From Chloroflexota bacterium (GTDB taxonomy: Bacteria; Chloroflexota; UBA6077; JACCZL01), in contig JADLFM010000165.1 of NCBI GenBank assembly GCA_020845495.1, positions 124,001-188,000 of the forward strand: DNA of 64,000 nt, given 5' to 3'. This document shows, piece after piece, positions 38,617 through 48,052 of the stretch. Both the position numbers and the translations under genes were made by a program. The notes under the pieces were generated by a model. It searched no databases. It was not told the origin of the DNA and was given only the letters and a program-made list of their open reading frames with translations. The first letter of the stretch is position 1. Every line of letters begins with the position of its first letter.

Positions 38617-38657
38617 CTATCCCCTTCGCTCTCGCCTGCAAGGGAGAGCGAAGATAG
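38617..38657 (-). terminator. Hairpin after the Gfo/Idh/MocA gene
   Basis: CTATCCCCTTCGCTCTC (38617-38633) pairs with GAGAGCGAAGATAG (38644-38657) over nine perfect central pairs plus outer CTATC/GATAG, with a 3-base bulge. It lies just after the minus-strand stop at 38664. Confidence 0.6.
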
Positions 38658-38663
38658 GCAAAT

Positions 38664-39917
38664 TTAGGTAGCGAGGAGCCCGTACGCCTCGTCGAGGTCG
38701 CGCTGGTAGGCGCTGACCGCGCCACTCAGGACGTCGCCCACCTTCACCGCCCGCCCGGCCTCGGACGACTCGACGATGGCGAAGCTTGCCGCCAGGTCGC
38801 GCAGCCCTTCCTCGCCGCTCGTCCCGGCCGCGCGATGCTCGCGAATCGCCCGCAGCCAGTCGTAGACGAGCAGCCCGAACTGGTCGGTGATGCCATGCGG
38901 GAACAGCCGCTCGCGTTCCTCAGCGCTGGCCGTCGCGTCGAAGTAGGCGTCCAGCGTAGTTGGCTTGGCGCCATCGAGCACGAGCCGGTCAGCCTTCAGG
39001 CAGCCGCGCGTGCCGTAGAGAATCAGCCCGTCCGGCGTGGTTGCCTCGCCATGCCCAGCGAACGAGAACGACAATTGCGCGATCGCGCCGGTCTCGAAGG
39101 TCGCGAGCGCCATGAAGGCGTCGTCGGTGTCGCACTCGACGGTTTCGAGTACCTGGCCGTCGGCATTGCGGTAGTACCGGGCCGGCTCGAACGTCCGGGC
39201 AACCGCGCTGACCGACTCGACCTCGCCGCAGAGCGCCCGCAGCCGGTTGAAGATGTGCGGCCCGACGTCGAGCGAGGCGCCGCCGGCTGCTACGAGTTTG
39301 CGATGCCGCCAGGACGAGTTGCCGACCCACGCGTCCGGCGACCAGCTTGCCGTCCCGATCGACCACCAGGCGGCCATTTGCGGCGTGCCCAGGTCACCGC
39401 GCTGCACGAGCCAGCGCCCGATGCGAACCGGGCGGTTGAAGCGGGCGTTCTCGCAGACGGCCAGGACGAGGCCGCGCTGCTGTGCCGTCTCGACCATCCG
39501 CCGTCCGGCTCGCATCGTGATCGCCAGCGGCTTCTCGACGAGCGCGTGAACGCCTGCCTCCAGGCAGGCCAGCGCCTGGGTATGGTGGAGCGCGACCTCG
39601 GTAGTGATGTCGACGGCGTCCACGACGCCCGCAGCGAGCATCGCCTGAACGTCCGTAAAGACCTGTGGCTCGGTATCGTCCTGGAACTCGGAGACGGTCA
39701 CGACGCGCGCCGCCAGGGGGTCGCTGCCGCCGAAGATCGCGGGCGGCGGGCTGCCGCCGGGGGTCAGGTAGCTTCGGGCGCGGGCCGGGTCACGCGAGCA
39801 GATCGCGGTGATCCGGAAGTCATCCACCCCAGCAGCACGCAGCGCGGCGTATGCGCGCAGATGGGCCGGCACGATCCGTCCGGCCCCGACGAGCCCGATT
39901 CGAAGCGGCGCTACCAT
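38664..39917 (-). CDS. Gfo/Idh/MocA-family oxidoreductase
   Basis: 417 residues, ATG with GGGAGGG upstream. It has an N-terminal Rossmann fold (LRIGLVGAGRIVPAHL), the EKPL motif of this family (HALVEKPLAITM) and a C-terminal alpha/beta substrate domain (VGNSSWRHRKLVAAGGASLDVG in outline, with GASLDVGPHIFNRL carrying the usual D-x3-H). These enzymes oxidise or reduce sugars, inositols or their derivatives with NAD(P). Beside a sulfatase it fits sugar catabolism; the substrate is unknown. Confidence 0.9.
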   Translation of the reverse strand: MVAPLRIGLVGAGRIVPAHLRAYAALRAAGVDDFRITAICSRDPARARSYLTPGGSPPPAIFGGSDPLAARVVTVSEFQDDTEPQVFTDVQAMLAAGVVDAVDITTEVALHHTQALACLEAGVHALVEKPLAITMRAGRRMVETAQQRGLVLAVCENARFNRPVRIGRWLVQRGDLGTPQMAAWWSIGTASWSPDAWVGNSSWRHRKLVAAGGASLDVGPHIFNRLRALCGEVESVSAVARTFEPARYYRNADGQVLETVECDTDDAFMALATFETGAIAQLSFSFAGHGEATTPDGLILYGTRGCLKADRLVLDGAKPTTLDAYFDATASAEERERLFPHGITDQFGLLVYDWLRAIREHRAAGTSGEEGLRDLAASFAIVESSEAGRAVKVGDVLSGAVSAYQRDLDEAYGLLAT

Positions 39918-40282
39918 GCTCGCCCTCCCGTTTCTCTACCCAGCCTCTTCGTCGCGCCGCCCACTGGATGATGCGGCTGGATGATGCGGCGCCCAGCAGT
40001 CCCGGCCGCGCTGACGGCCGGCCGAGTGTACCACGCGCGAGGGGAGTCGCCTGATCCCACGTCGATGGCCCAGCCAGAAGACGCCTCGCACTGAGACGGG
40101 CATGGAGGGCGGGCGGCTCATCGCTCTGGCAGCGAGGAGCAGACCGCGCTCGGTCCAGGTGACACGGGCTGCGAGGTGACACGGGCTGCGAGGTGGCACG
40201 GGCTGCGATTCGTGCGGCGCGCAGATCCGAATGCTGGTCCATTTCTTGCCCAGCGTGAGGGCGGATTAGGAGGAGGAGAACC
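39918..40282. other. Intergenic region with two short tandem repeats
   Basis: No gene supported. TGGATGATGCGGC occurs twice in tandem (39965-39977, 39978-39990), and a 17-bp unit AGGTGACACGGGCTGCG occurs three times (40157-40173, 40174-40190, 40191-40207, the last with one change). The downstream gene's ribosome site TAGGAGGAGGAG is at the right end. Confidence 0.65.
40157..40207 (+). repeat. Three 17-bp tandem units
   Basis: AGGTGACACGGGCTGCG twice, then AGGTGGCACGGGCTGCG, end to end, about 75 bp before the AhpD-like gene. Confidence 0.93.
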
Positions 40283-40789
40283 GTGAGTACTCATGCCCCC
40301 AGCAAGCCCCAGACGCATCAGCATGATGGCGCGGAGCTACAACCTCGACTCGATATGGCCAGGCTTCTGCCCCAGACCTTCCATGCGATGATCGCCCTCG
40401 GCGAGACTGTCCATGACTTCGATCCGGTTCTGAGCGAGTTGGTCCGGACCAGGGCGTCGCAGATGAATGGTTGCGCCTTCTGCATCGACATGCACACCAA
40501 GGATGCGCGCGCTGCCGGCGAGAGTGAACAACGGCTCTACGCCCTGAACGCATGGCGCGAGACGCCGTTCTTCACCCCGCGCGAGCGCGCGGCCCTGGCT
40601 CTGACCGAAGCGATGACCTTTCCGTTTGACGGCCACGTCTCGGACGACGTCTACGAGGAGGCGACCCGATACTTCGAACCAAAGGAACTTGCCAAACTGA
40701 TCATGCAGATCACGATCATCAATTCCTGGAATCGGATCGCGATCACGACCCGGACGGTCCCCGGATCGTACCAGGTGCGCGCTCACTAG
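40283..40789 (+). CDS. Carboxymuconolactone decarboxylase / AhpD-like protein
   Basis: 168 residues, GTG start with GGAGGAGGAG upstream. The AhpD-fold core has the redox pair C-x-x-C with following His (NGCAFCIDMHTKDARAAGE), preceded by LSELVRTRASQMN. The C-terminal helix IINSWNRIAITTR is typical of the subgroup annotated as alkylhydroperoxidase-like. It probably reduces peroxides or handles oxidative stress in the cytoplasm. It is single in orientation and followed by a canonical terminator. Confidence 0.9.
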   Translation: MSTHAPSKPQTHQHDGAELQPRLDMARLLPQTFHAMIALGETVHDFDPVLSELVRTRASQMNGCAFCIDMHTKDARAAGESEQRLYALNAWRETPFFTPRERAALALTEAMTFPFDGHVSDDVYEEATRYFEPKELAKLIMQITIINSWNRIAITTRTVPGSYQVRAH

Positions 40790-40880
40790 TCGCGCACTCT
40801 GCATAGCGCCCCGGCGTGGCGCCCCCGGCGTCCCCTCAGCGCCGCCACCACGCGCTCTACCTGTAACACCCTCGCCGGTA

Positions 40881-40916
40881 CGGCGCAGCCAGGTCTCCCT
40901 GGCTGCGCCGTTTTCT
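40881..40916 (+). terminator. Intrinsic terminator with T-run
   Basis: Arms CGGCGCAGCCAGG (40881-40893) and its complement (40898-40910), 4-nt loop, then TTTTCT. This is the one hairpin in the window with the full textbook form. It ends the AhpD-like transcript. Confidence 0.93.
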
Positions 40917-41030
40917 ACCCTCCGCGGACCTCCTCCCCACGCCTGCCGCCCCGCGTCCCTCTCCGCCCACGACTCCCACCTCGCGACTCGGTTAGAATCT
41001 GCGATTCACGAGTCGGATGGTGCTACCGCG

Positions 41031-42614
41031 ATGGTACGGCCGCCGTGCCAGGACGGAGGACGACGGGTTGACACTGCGTACCCCGGCTGGCCGGTGCTGG
41101 CAGCTCTGGTGGAGCCCGTGAGCGTGGAGACGAGCTTCGCAGCGCCCGTCGTGGTGGAGTGGAGCGCCGGGCGGGCCGATGCATCGAACAGAGCCGCTCT
41201 CGGGCGCGCGCTGCGGGCGCACTTCGACCTCTGGGCCATCCTGACTGTTCTTGTGGTCGCGGTGGCGATGCGCCTCGCCTTCACGACGAGCGCGCCCCCG
41301 TTCATCAACGCCGACGCCGAGGGTTACTACCTGCCCGGTCACGACCTGGCGTTCGGGCAGCCGTTCCAGCCTGATTTTCGGCGGACACCGGGCTACCCCG
41401 CGTTCATCGCAGCAGAGATCTGGCTCTTTGGTGAGAGCTTGCAGACGCTGGTGCTGGTGCAGCACCTCGTCGCCGGGCCGGCCACCGCCACCCTGACCTA
41501 CCTGCTGGGGCGGCTGCTGACGAGTCGTGGAGTTGCGCTTGCCGCCGGGCTACTGGTGGCAGCGTCCGGCCCGCAACTGCTGTACGAGCACTACATCCTG
41601 TCCGACGCGCTGTTCACCCTCCTCCTGCTCGGGACGCTCGGCGTGACCGTCTGGGCCGCTTGGCGTGCCAGCCTCGGTTGGGCAGCGGCCGCGGGGGTGC
41701 TCTGTGGCGCCACAATTCTCTGTCGTCCGGCCGGCCAACTCGTCGCGCCGATCCTGGCCGCCATGCTCCTGCTCGGGGCGGGTACGTTGCGGCGGCGACT
41801 CGTCGCTGTAGCGCTGTGTGGACTCTTGGCGGCAGTAGTCGTCCTGCCCTGGATGGCGTCAAATTACGCGCGCCACGGCGTATTCGCTATGGCGGGAAGC
41901 GGCCGGTACCTGCTGGCGCGGGTCGTCAAGAACGACCCGGGCGGGTATAGCTTCGCGCCGCCGCCGGGGGCTGCCGAAGACGAGACCTGGACTGAGGCTC
42001 GGCGGATCGTGCGGCAGGAGTCGTCGCGCGGTAAGCCTGGCTCGAGCGCTCAGCGATTCCGCGAAGAGCTCGGCCTGAGTGAGGCCGAGACGTCGCGGAT
42101 CCTCACCGCGCTGGCGATCCAGGCGATCCGCGAGCGGCCCATCTATTACGCACAGCAGTCAGCCGGGTTCGCCTGGCAGATCCTGATCGGTCAGCCAATT
42201 GAGATCCACCGCGAGGGCTTGCCTTGGAAGGAGATCGATTGGCAGCGTCGGGTGCGCCACGTGCTCGAACTGCCGATCCAGCGGCTCGACGCCGAGCGAG
42301 CGCAATGGCTGGTGAGCGTCTACGATCCGGCGCGGTACAGCCCCCTGCTGCCGCTCCTGTTTGCGGCCGGGCTGGGCCTCTCGACAGTGGGGCTGGCGCC
42401 TCGGCGATTGCTGCTGCTCGGCTTCGTGGTGTTAGCGCTCGCCGGGTCGTCGGCGGCGCTGGTGGGGCCGGTCATCCGCTACCGTGCGCCGGTCGATCCG
42501 CTGATTTTCCTGCTCGCCGTTCAAGCCGTCGTGACCCTGGGAGGGCTGGCGTTCCGGCGGGTACGTCGCAAGATCGCGAGCGCGCCAGGTGCATCGGATG
42601 TCGTATCGATCTGA
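41031..42614 (+). CDS. ArnT/GT39-like membrane glycosyltransferase
   Basis: 527 residues from the ATG at 41031; no clear ribosome site, and a start further in (about residue 30) is possible. Ten or so membrane helices begin at WAILTVLVVAVAMRLAF. The first outer loop has INADAEGYY (acidic pair) and later FRRTPGYPAF, the typical pattern of PMT/ArnT-type enzymes that take sugars from polyprenyl phosphates. LYEHYILSDALFTLLLL is another family phrase. Probably involved in envelope glycan or protein glycosylation. Confidence 0.85.
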   Translation: MVRPPCQDGGRRVDTAYPGWPVLAALVEPVSVETSFAAPVVVEWSAGRADASNRAALGRALRAHFDLWAILTVLVVAVAMRLAFTTSAPPFINADAEGYYLPGHDLAFGQPFQPDFRRTPGYPAFIAAEIWLFGESLQTLVLVQHLVAGPATATLTYLLGRLLTSRGVALAAGLLVAASGPQLLYEHYILSDALFTLLLLGTLGVTVWAAWRASLGWAAAAGVLCGATILCRPAGQLVAPILAAMLLLGAGTLRRRLVAVALCGLLAAVVVLPWMASNYARHGVFAMAGSGRYLLARVVKNDPGGYSFAPPPGAAEDETWTEARRIVRQESSRGKPGSSAQRFREELGLSEAETSRILTALAIQAIRERPIYYAQQSAGFAWQILIGQPIEIHREGLPWKEIDWQRRVRHVLELPIQRLDAERAQWLVSVYDPARYSPLLPLLFAAGLGLSTVGLAPRRLLLLGFVVLALAGSSAALVGPVIRYRAPVDPLIFLLAVQAVVTLGGLAFRRVRRKIASAPGASDVVSI

Positions 42615-42855
42615 TCGCCGCGCAGCCACGGCAGGCGGCGGGCCGGCCACGGCACGAGCAACCCGCTCAAATTCCGCTCGTTACTCTTACGTCCGGTGTG
42701 CCGCCATCGTGTATGGTACGCAGCCGCGTGGAGCGTACTGCACGCGCCCGAGGTGTGTAGCCTTGAGGCTGGCAGTCAGGCGAACGCGCGATGACGGTGA
42801 CGGGCGGACCAGAGTTGGCCGGCGAAGATAGGCCGATGGAACTGGAGAGTTGAGG

Positions 42856-43698
42856 ATGCCGAAGGGCTCGACGAACGGTTGGCTGGCACGTACGGCGCGG
42901 TGGCTGACGAGCGGCGCACTCGTCCTGTCGGCCAGCGCCTGGACGCTCGCTCTGGCGCCGACACCTGTCGTCCGGGTGGCACTGGCCGAAGAGATCGACT
43001 GCGAAGACAAGGACAACTACTACCTGCCGGAATGTATCGACCAGCGGCGCTGGAGCCAGCCCGAGGGGCAGCAGCAAGCGGAGCAGGGAGACCAGGGCCA
43101 GCAGGCGCAGCCCGCCGATCAGGGGGGTTCAGGTCAGCAGCAGGGCCAGAGCGATCAAGGGCAGGGTGACCAGGGGCAGCAGGCCGCGCCGGCCCCGGCG
43201 CCCCGCAACGACCCCACTCAGATGGTGCTGACACTCGCTGACGCCGGTAAGGAAGCGACCCAGTACTTCGACAAGCAAGGGACCGACAAGTACGGCCAGT
43301 GGGCGCACACCCGCTTCGAGCGCGACCGCAGCAACAGCGCGAGCACCCTCGGGCCGAACGTGCTCGACAGTAAGGCCTGGGTAGCGAAAGATGTCGAAGC
43401 AGCCAAGGCGCTCTTCAAGGAACAGGCCGCGGTCAAGGACTTCCCGGAGCGCACCGAGGGGATCACGGGCATCAACGACCGACTCAAGCCCACCAAGTTC
43501 GGCGAGGACTTCGCGTTCACGACGTCGTACTTCCAGGATGAAAAGGTCTGGCACCACTATCGGATCGTCATCCGGCAGGGCGCGAACGTGGCAGTGCTGT
43601 ACATGTTCGGGCGCGAGGACTTCTTCGCCGACCGCAAGGACAAGACCTGGAACGGTCAGGGCGACTGGTTCAGCCAGAAGATCTGGGAGCGGCTGTAA
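42856..43698 (+). CDS. Secreted protein with Gln-rich linker, unknown function
   Basis: 280 residues, ATG with GGAGAGTTGAGG upstream. An N-terminal signal peptide (basic start, then SGALVLSASAWTLALAPTPV, possible cut near VALAEE) leads to a short Cys pair (CEDKDNYYLPEC), then a Gln/Gly/Asp repeat linker (about 70-118) and a C-terminal domain of about 150 residues with many aromatic and charged residues (YFQDEKVWHHYRIVIRQG, VLYMFGRED). I do not recognise the domain. It is presumably extracellular or wall-attached. A 28-bp palindrome follows 85 bp after the stop. Confidence 0.7.
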   Translation: MPKGSTNGWLARTARWLTSGALVLSASAWTLALAPTPVVRVALAEEIDCEDKDNYYLPECIDQRRWSQPEGQQQAEQGDQGQQAQPADQGGSGQQQGQSDQGQGDQGQQAAPAPAPRNDPTQMVLTLADAGKEATQYFDKQGTDKYGQWAHTRFERDRSNSASTLGPNVLDSKAWVAKDVEAAKALFKEQAAVKDFPERTEGITGINDRLKPTKFGEDFAFTTSYFQDEKVWHHYRIVIRQGANVAVLYMFGREDFFADRKDKTWNGQGDWFSQKIWERL

Positions 43699-43783
43699 TC
43701 CGCGGCGCCCATGGCGTCCATCTATAGCGCGGGTGACTCAGCTACGGGTCACACTGCATAGATCGTCGGCGGCGGGCGCTCGG

Positions 43784-43811
43784 ACGATTGGCCGGGCGCC
43801 CGGCCAATCGT
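43784..43811. terminator. 28-bp perfect palindrome between converging genes
   Basis: ACGATTGGCCGGGC (43784-43797) is followed immediately by its exact complement (43798-43811). It sits between the secreted-protein stop and the msrB stop. No T-run. Confidence 0.7.
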
Positions 43812-43835
43812 GCTCGGAGTCGACTTCCGCGTGCG

Positions 43836-44264
43836 CTACGCCTTGGCACCCGCACGGTCGAGATCCAGGGACAGCGAGTTGATGCAGTAGCGCTGGCCGG
43901 TCGGAGCAGGGCCGTCGTCGAAGACGTGCCCCAGGTGGCCGCCACAGCGGGCGCAGGTAACCTCAGTGCGATCCATGCCGTAGCTGCGGTCAGGCGATAA
44001 CTCGACGTTCTCGGAAGTGACCGGCTCGGTGAAACTCGGCCAGCCGCAATGGGCCTCGAACTTGGTGTCCGAGCGGAACAACTCGGCGCCACAGCCTGCG
44101 CAGCGGTAGATGCCATCCGCCGTCTCGCTGACGTACTCGCCGCTCCAGGGTCGCTCGGTGCCCTTCTGACGCAGCACCTGGTACTGCTCGGGGGTCAGCC
44201 GTCTGCGCCATTCCTGGTCGGTGGCGGGCAGCGCGGCCTCAGGCTCGGGACGATTGGGGCTCAT
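43836..44264 (-). CDS. msrB: Peptide-methionine (R)-S-oxide reductase MsrB
   Basis: 142 residues. Zinc-binding pairs CAGCGAELF and [16 protein letters not shown], substrate phrase HCGWPSF, and catalytic Cys in RYCINSLSL are all present. It reduces the R form of methionine sulfoxide in proteins with thioredoxin, in the cytoplasm (no signal peptide). It is divergent from msrA across 218 bp, so both stereoisomers are repaired from one locus. Confidence 0.96.
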   Translation of the reverse strand: MSPNRPEPEAALPATDQEWRRRLTPEQYQVLRQKGTERPWSGEYVSETADGIYRCAGCGAELFRSDTKFEAHCGWPSFTEPVTSENVELSPDRSYGMDRTEVTCARCGGHLGHVFDDGPAPTGQRYCINSLSLDLDRAGAKA

Positions 44265-44482
44265 GTTCGTCGCTCCGTAGACGCTCTTCGTTCAGTTCGT
44301 ACACGGATGAAGTATACCGCTCGCGATGTCGCCACACCTTACCAGGGTATTTCGTTCAGGTTGTCTGGTACGTCTGGCACACTCTTCGTAACGGCGGTCG
44401 TCGACCTCCCGGTCACACGCCAGGGGCCGGTGTCTGCGCTCGCGGGAGATGGGTGCTACAGTCTGATACTGGAGGCGGTCGG

Positions 44483-44962
44483 ATGGCGGCGACACACAAG
44501 GCGACGTTCGGTGCAGGGTGCTTTTGGGGCGTCGAGGAGACGTTCCGGCAGGTGCCGGGCGTGGTGGATACAACGGTCGGGTACGCCGGCGGCACGCTCC
44601 AGAATCCGACCTACCGTGACGTCTGCACGGACCGGACCGGCCATGCCGAGGCGGTGCAGGTCGAGTATGACCCGCAGCAGGTGAGCTACGATCAATTGCT
44701 GGACGTCTTCTGGGCGAACCACGACCCGACGACGCTCAATCGGCAGGGGCCGGACGTGGGTACCCAGTACCGTTCGGTGATCTTCTACGCTACGCCGGAG
44801 CAGGAAGCAACGGCGCGCGCCTCGAAAGATCGCCTCGACCAGTCAGGGAAACTGCGCCGCCCGATCGTCACCGCGATCGTCCCCGCCTCGACGTTCTACC
44901 CGGCTGAGGAGTACCACCAGCAGTACCTCGCGAAGCGAGGACTGTCCCACTGCTCGACGTGA
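44483..44962 (+). CDS. msrA: Peptide-methionine (S)-S-oxide reductase MsrA
   Basis: 159 residues; GGAGGCGGTCGG precedes the ATG at 44483. The catalytic motif [10 protein letters not shown] is near the start, with [16 protein letters not shown] and the ending [12 protein letters not shown]. It reduces the S form of methionine sulfoxide. It is divergent from msrB. Its transcript runs into a 63-bp hairpin. Confidence 0.97.
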   Translation: MAATHKATFGAGCFWGVEETFRQVPGVVDTTVGYAGGTLQNPTYRDVCTDRTGHAEAVQVEYDPQQVSYDQLLDVFWANHDPTTLNRQGPDVGTQYRSVIFYATPEQEATARASKDRLDQSGKLRRPIVTAIVPASTFYPAEEYHQQYLAKRGLSHCST

Positions 44963-44990
44963 CCGGGTAAGCGATACCTCTACGTGCGCG

Positions 44991-45053
44991 CCCGCCGCAT
45001 ACACTGCGGCGCCCCGGCGCTGGCCGCCGGGGCGCCTCAGTGTATGCGGCGGG
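44991..45053. terminator. Very long hairpin (28 of 29 pairs) after msrA
   Basis: Outer arms CCCGCCGCATACACTG (44991-45006) and 45038-45053, inner arms GGCGCCCCGGCG (45008-45019) and 45025-45036, one C/T mismatch, 5-nt loop. It sits between converging msrA and the DinB-like gene and can serve both. No T-run. Confidence 0.82.
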
Positions 45054-45067
45054 AACCGGCGCGGGCA

Positions 45068-45760
45068 CTACGGGCGGCGGCCGGCGAACGCGACCAGCCG
45101 GTCCTGGATCGACGCGTCGGCCGGACATTCGACGATCTCTCCGAACGGCCGACCCGGGCCTCGGAATCCCGGCTGAAGCAGCCCTTCCATCATCTGTAGC
45201 ACGTCGGCTGCCAGCCCCGCGTCTATGGCGTGCGGACGACCGAGCGCCTTCCCAAGATCCCAGGTATGGAGCAGTTGATCGGCGAGGATGATGCCCGCCG
45301 CCTGCCCGGCCGGAAGCGCGCCGAACGGCATCTGGACGGACTTTTCAAGCGCGCCCGGAGCGGTCAGCCCGGACATCAGCCGGTCCACGGCGCGACCGTA
45401 CGCGCTCGCCGGATCGCTGCCGGCGAGATCCTCGCTATCCGTCGGTGCCCCACGCATCTGACTGGCCGTTGGCGACGGCGCTCCGTCGAACGCGTTGCCG
45501 AAATGGGAGACAACGCCGATCATGTGGTTGACGAGTGCCCGTACGTCCCACGCTTCACAGGGCGTGGGGCGGGCCAGATCGTCTGGCTGGAGCGCGGCGA
45601 TCGCCGCGCGAGCGTCGTCGAGGACGCGCTGGGTGTCGCGGATCGGGTCCAACAGTCGAACCTCCAGATCGTCGGCCAGAGCATGGCGGCCAGGGATATC
45701 GATGGAGGGAATGCCAGCGGTCGGAGTGATATCGGCCGGTGCAGGGGCCTCCGCCGCCAT
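45068..45760 (-). CDS. TIGR03086-like DinB-superfamily (mycothiol-dependent-enzyme type) protein
   Basis: About 230 residues if started at the ATG at 45760; the frame is open to an ATG at 45853 and neither has a clear ribosome site. The fold marks are LARPTPCEAWDVRALVNHM with its metal His, then FGALPAGQAAGIILADQLLHTWDLGKALG with the second His site, as in TIGR03086-type four-helix-bundle metal proteins related to maleylpyruvate isomerase. The family often depends on thiols such as mycothiol; the real activity is not known. Confidence 0.83.
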   Translation of the reverse strand: MAAEAPAPADITPTAGIPSIDIPGRHALADDLEVRLLDPIRDTQRVLDDARAAIAALQPDDLARPTPCEAWDVRALVNHMIGVVSHFGNAFDGAPSPTASQMRGAPTDSEDLAGSDPASAYGRAVDRLMSGLTAPGALEKSVQMPFGALPAGQAAGIILADQLLHTWDLGKALGRPHAIDAGLAADVLQMMEGLLQPGFRGPGRPFGEIVECPADASIQDRLVAFAGRRP

Positions 45761-45983
45761 GCCCGGCCAGCATGCTTCGGCTCGTACATTTGTTCTACCA
45801 TCTTCCGGGTTGGCAGCGTGGCTTTTTCGGCACGCCAGCGCCCGCGATCCCAACGTGTCGACGCGCAGACGAGCCAGAGCAGTGGGCGCGGGTGTGAGAT
45901 CGTGACCGTATGGCGTGCGGGCGAGGGCCAGGGCTCTCGCCGCTGGCTCTCGCCGCTGGCGTTGGGTACTTCTGGCTCTGGGC

Positions 45984-47075
45984 TTATTTGTCGGCGAAGG
46001 AGATCACCGAGCGCAGCGTCTCGCCGCGCTCCATCGCCTCGAACGCGGGCTGAACCTTCTCCAGCCCGATCTTTTCGGTGACCAGTTCGTCGAGCTTCAG
46101 TTCGCCCTTGAGGTAGAGGTCGGCCAGGAGCGGGAAATCGCGAGTCGGGAGGCAGTCGCCGTACCAGCTTACCCGCAGTGAGCCGCCCATGCCGAACAAT
46201 TCCTGGGCTGGGAACTCCAGGATGGCGTCTGCGCTCGGCACCCCGATCAGGGTGCAGACGCCGGCGAGGTCGCGCGAGCGGAGCGCCTGGGCGAGCACCT
46301 TCGGGTTGCCGACCGCCTCGAAGACGTAATTGACGCCGAAGCCACCCGTCAACTCTTTGATCGCGGCGACCGGATCCGCCTCGCTGGCGTTGACGGTATC
46401 GGTCGCGCCAAATTGCCTTGCCCAGTCGAGCTTACGCGGCTCCAGGTCCACGGCGATGATCTTCGCCGCATGACAGAGCCGGGCGCCCTGGATGACGCTC
46501 GTCCCGACTGCTCCCGAGCCGAACACGGCGACGGTGCTACCAGGGCGGACCTGGGCGGTGTACATCGCCGCGCCGACGCCGGTCATGACGCCGCAGCCGA
46601 TCAATGACGCCTGCTCCGGCGGCACCTCACGTGGGATCGGGACTGCCTGAAGCGCCGCCACGACAGTGTGGGTGGCGAAGGTGCCCAGACCCATGATCGT
46701 CGGGATCACCTCGCCGCCCGGTGTGTGCTGGCGCGGGATGGCGTTCAGGCTGGCGGCGCAGAGATGGGGCTGTCCGATGCGGCAGAAGCGACATTGGCCG
46801 CAGGGCGCCCGCCAGGCCAGCACCACGTACTCCCCGACCTTCGGCGTCGTGACGCCCGGACCCACCGCCTCGACGATCCCGGCGCCCTCATGTCCCATGA
46901 GAACCGGCAGCGTCCCGATGCTGCCAAGCTGGAAGTGAAGGTCGGTGTGGCAGACGCCGCTGGCCAGGATCCGGACGAGCACTTCGCCCGGCCCCGGATC
47001 TTCCAGGACGATCCGCTCGATGGGCGCCGGCTTCCCGACCTCACGCGCTACGACTCCCCGGGCTTCCGTTGCCAC
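45984..47075 (-). CDS. Zinc-dependent alcohol dehydrogenase (MDR superfamily)
   Basis: 363 residues from the GTG at 47075, which has GGGAGGGG upstream; the longer open frame to 47459 has no homology. Catalytic-zinc ligands are in GVCHTDLH and LMGHEGAGIVEAVGPGV, structural zinc in CGQCRFCRIGQPHLC, and the NAD fold in VFGSGAVGTSVIQG followed by the acidic IIAVDLEPRKLDWARQFGA. It resembles the class III / S-(hydroxymethyl)-thiol dehydrogenase branch. So it may oxidise formaldehyde-thiol adducts or ordinary alcohols; the DinB-like neighbour hints at a thiol link, weakly. Confidence 0.93.
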   Translation of the reverse strand: MATEARGVVAREVGKPAPIERIVLEDPGPGEVLVRILASGVCHTDLHFQLGSIGTLPVLMGHEGAGIVEAVGPGVTTPKVGEYVVLAWRAPCGQCRFCRIGQPHLCAASLNAIPRQHTPGGEVIPTIMGLGTFATHTVVAALQAVPIPREVPPEQASLIGCGVMTGVGAAMYTAQVRPGSTVAVFGSGAVGTSVIQGARLCHAAKIIAVDLEPRKLDWARQFGATDTVNASEADPVAAIKELTGGFGVNYVFEAVGNPKVLAQALRSRDLAGVCTLIGVPSADAILEFPAQELFGMGGSLRVSWYGDCLPTRDFPLLADLYLKGELKLDELVTEKIGLEKVQPAFEAMERGETLRSVISFADK

Positions 47076-47221
47076 GATACCCCTCCCACGCCACTCGCTC
47101 GCCGCACGCTCATGCGCTTGCGGTCTTCTCGATTGTAGGCGGCGCGCACTCGCGCCCCCCTCGATGCCCATGCCAGTATCGCCGACGCATGTGACCGGTC
47201 GGCGACATGGCCACTGGGAGG

Positions 47222-48052
47222 CTAGACGGTTTCGAGGAAGGTGGTCACGAGTTGGATGAATGCCGCCGGGTCGGAGGCATGGATGCCGTGCCCGACGTGC
47301 GGCAGGTACACGTGGGTGCAGTCGGGGATCAGCGAGGCTGCCCACTGTGCTTGCAGATCGGTGAGCGCCCCGCCAAGCTCTGGGTTTCCTTGCAGCACGA
47401 GCGTCGGGCAGGCTATCCGCCGCAGCCGCGCGCCGAGGTCGTAGTCGTCGACGGCGCACGTCTCGATGATTGGCGTCAAGACCTCGGGGTCCATCTGGCT
47501 CACTGAGACGGCTCGGGCGCGTGTCGCAACCGCATCACCACCGGGCGTCATAGCGGTGAGCCGTGAAGCTACCTCGGTAACCGTGAGCCCTTCCCGTGCC
47601 AGGGCGCGGGTGGCGACGAAGCGGGGGTACTCCGACCGTGTCGCGAACGGACTCCCATCGAAGGCGCCGAGCGGCGGATCTTCTAGCACCACCGCGCGCA
47701 CGAGGTCTGGCGCCTCCGAGGCTACGCCGATCGAGATCATCGCGCCGAGTGAGTGCCCGACGAGCACCGTCGGCCCGTTCCCCAGGTGCCGCAGCAGGGC
47801 GATGACGTCCACCGCGTACTTCATCAATCCGTACTGGAGGCCATCCTGGCCGTCGACGTGGCCGGAACGGCCATGCCCGCGGAGATCGGCCGCACAAAGG
47901 CGCCAACGCTGCGTGAACGACGGCATGACGTTGACGAAAGACTGCCAGCGTGAGGTCACGCCGTGCAGCATCAGCAACGGCGGACCAGAACCAGGCTCCT
48001 CGACGTAGGTGACGGATACGGCCCCGGCGTCAAACGTTCGCTCGACGAGCAT
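47222..48052 (-). CDS. Alpha/beta hydrolase
   Basis: 276 residues; the ATG at 48052 follows GAGGAGAACG. Oxyanion phrase LMLHGVTSRWQSF, then DLRGHGRSG, nucleophile elbow VGHSLGAM (Ser), and the C-terminal His in HVGHGIHASDP complete the expected triad. It could be an esterase, lactonase or C-C hydrolase; nothing near it fixes the substrate. It is convergent with nothing and lies back to back with the flagellar operon across 380 bp. Confidence 0.9.
   Translation of the reverse strand: MLVERTFDAGAVSVTYVEEPGSGPPLLMLHGVTSRWQSFVNVMPSFTQRWRLCAADLRGHGRSGHVDGQDGLQYGLMKYAVDVIALLRHLGNGPTVLVGHSLGAMISIGVASEAPDLVRAVVLEDPPLGAFDGSPFATRSEYPRFVATRALAREGLTVTEVASRLTAMTPGGDAVATRARAVSVSQMDPEVLTPIIETCAVDDYDLGARLRRIACPTLVLQGNPELGGALTDLQAQWAASLIPDCTHVYLPHVGHGIHASDPAAFIQLVTTFLETV

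Noticed and set aside
47076..47459. N-terminal extension of the alcohol dehydrogenase
   Set aside because: Arg-rich shadow sequence overlapping the hydrolase gene; GGGAGGGG and homology support the GTG at 47075.
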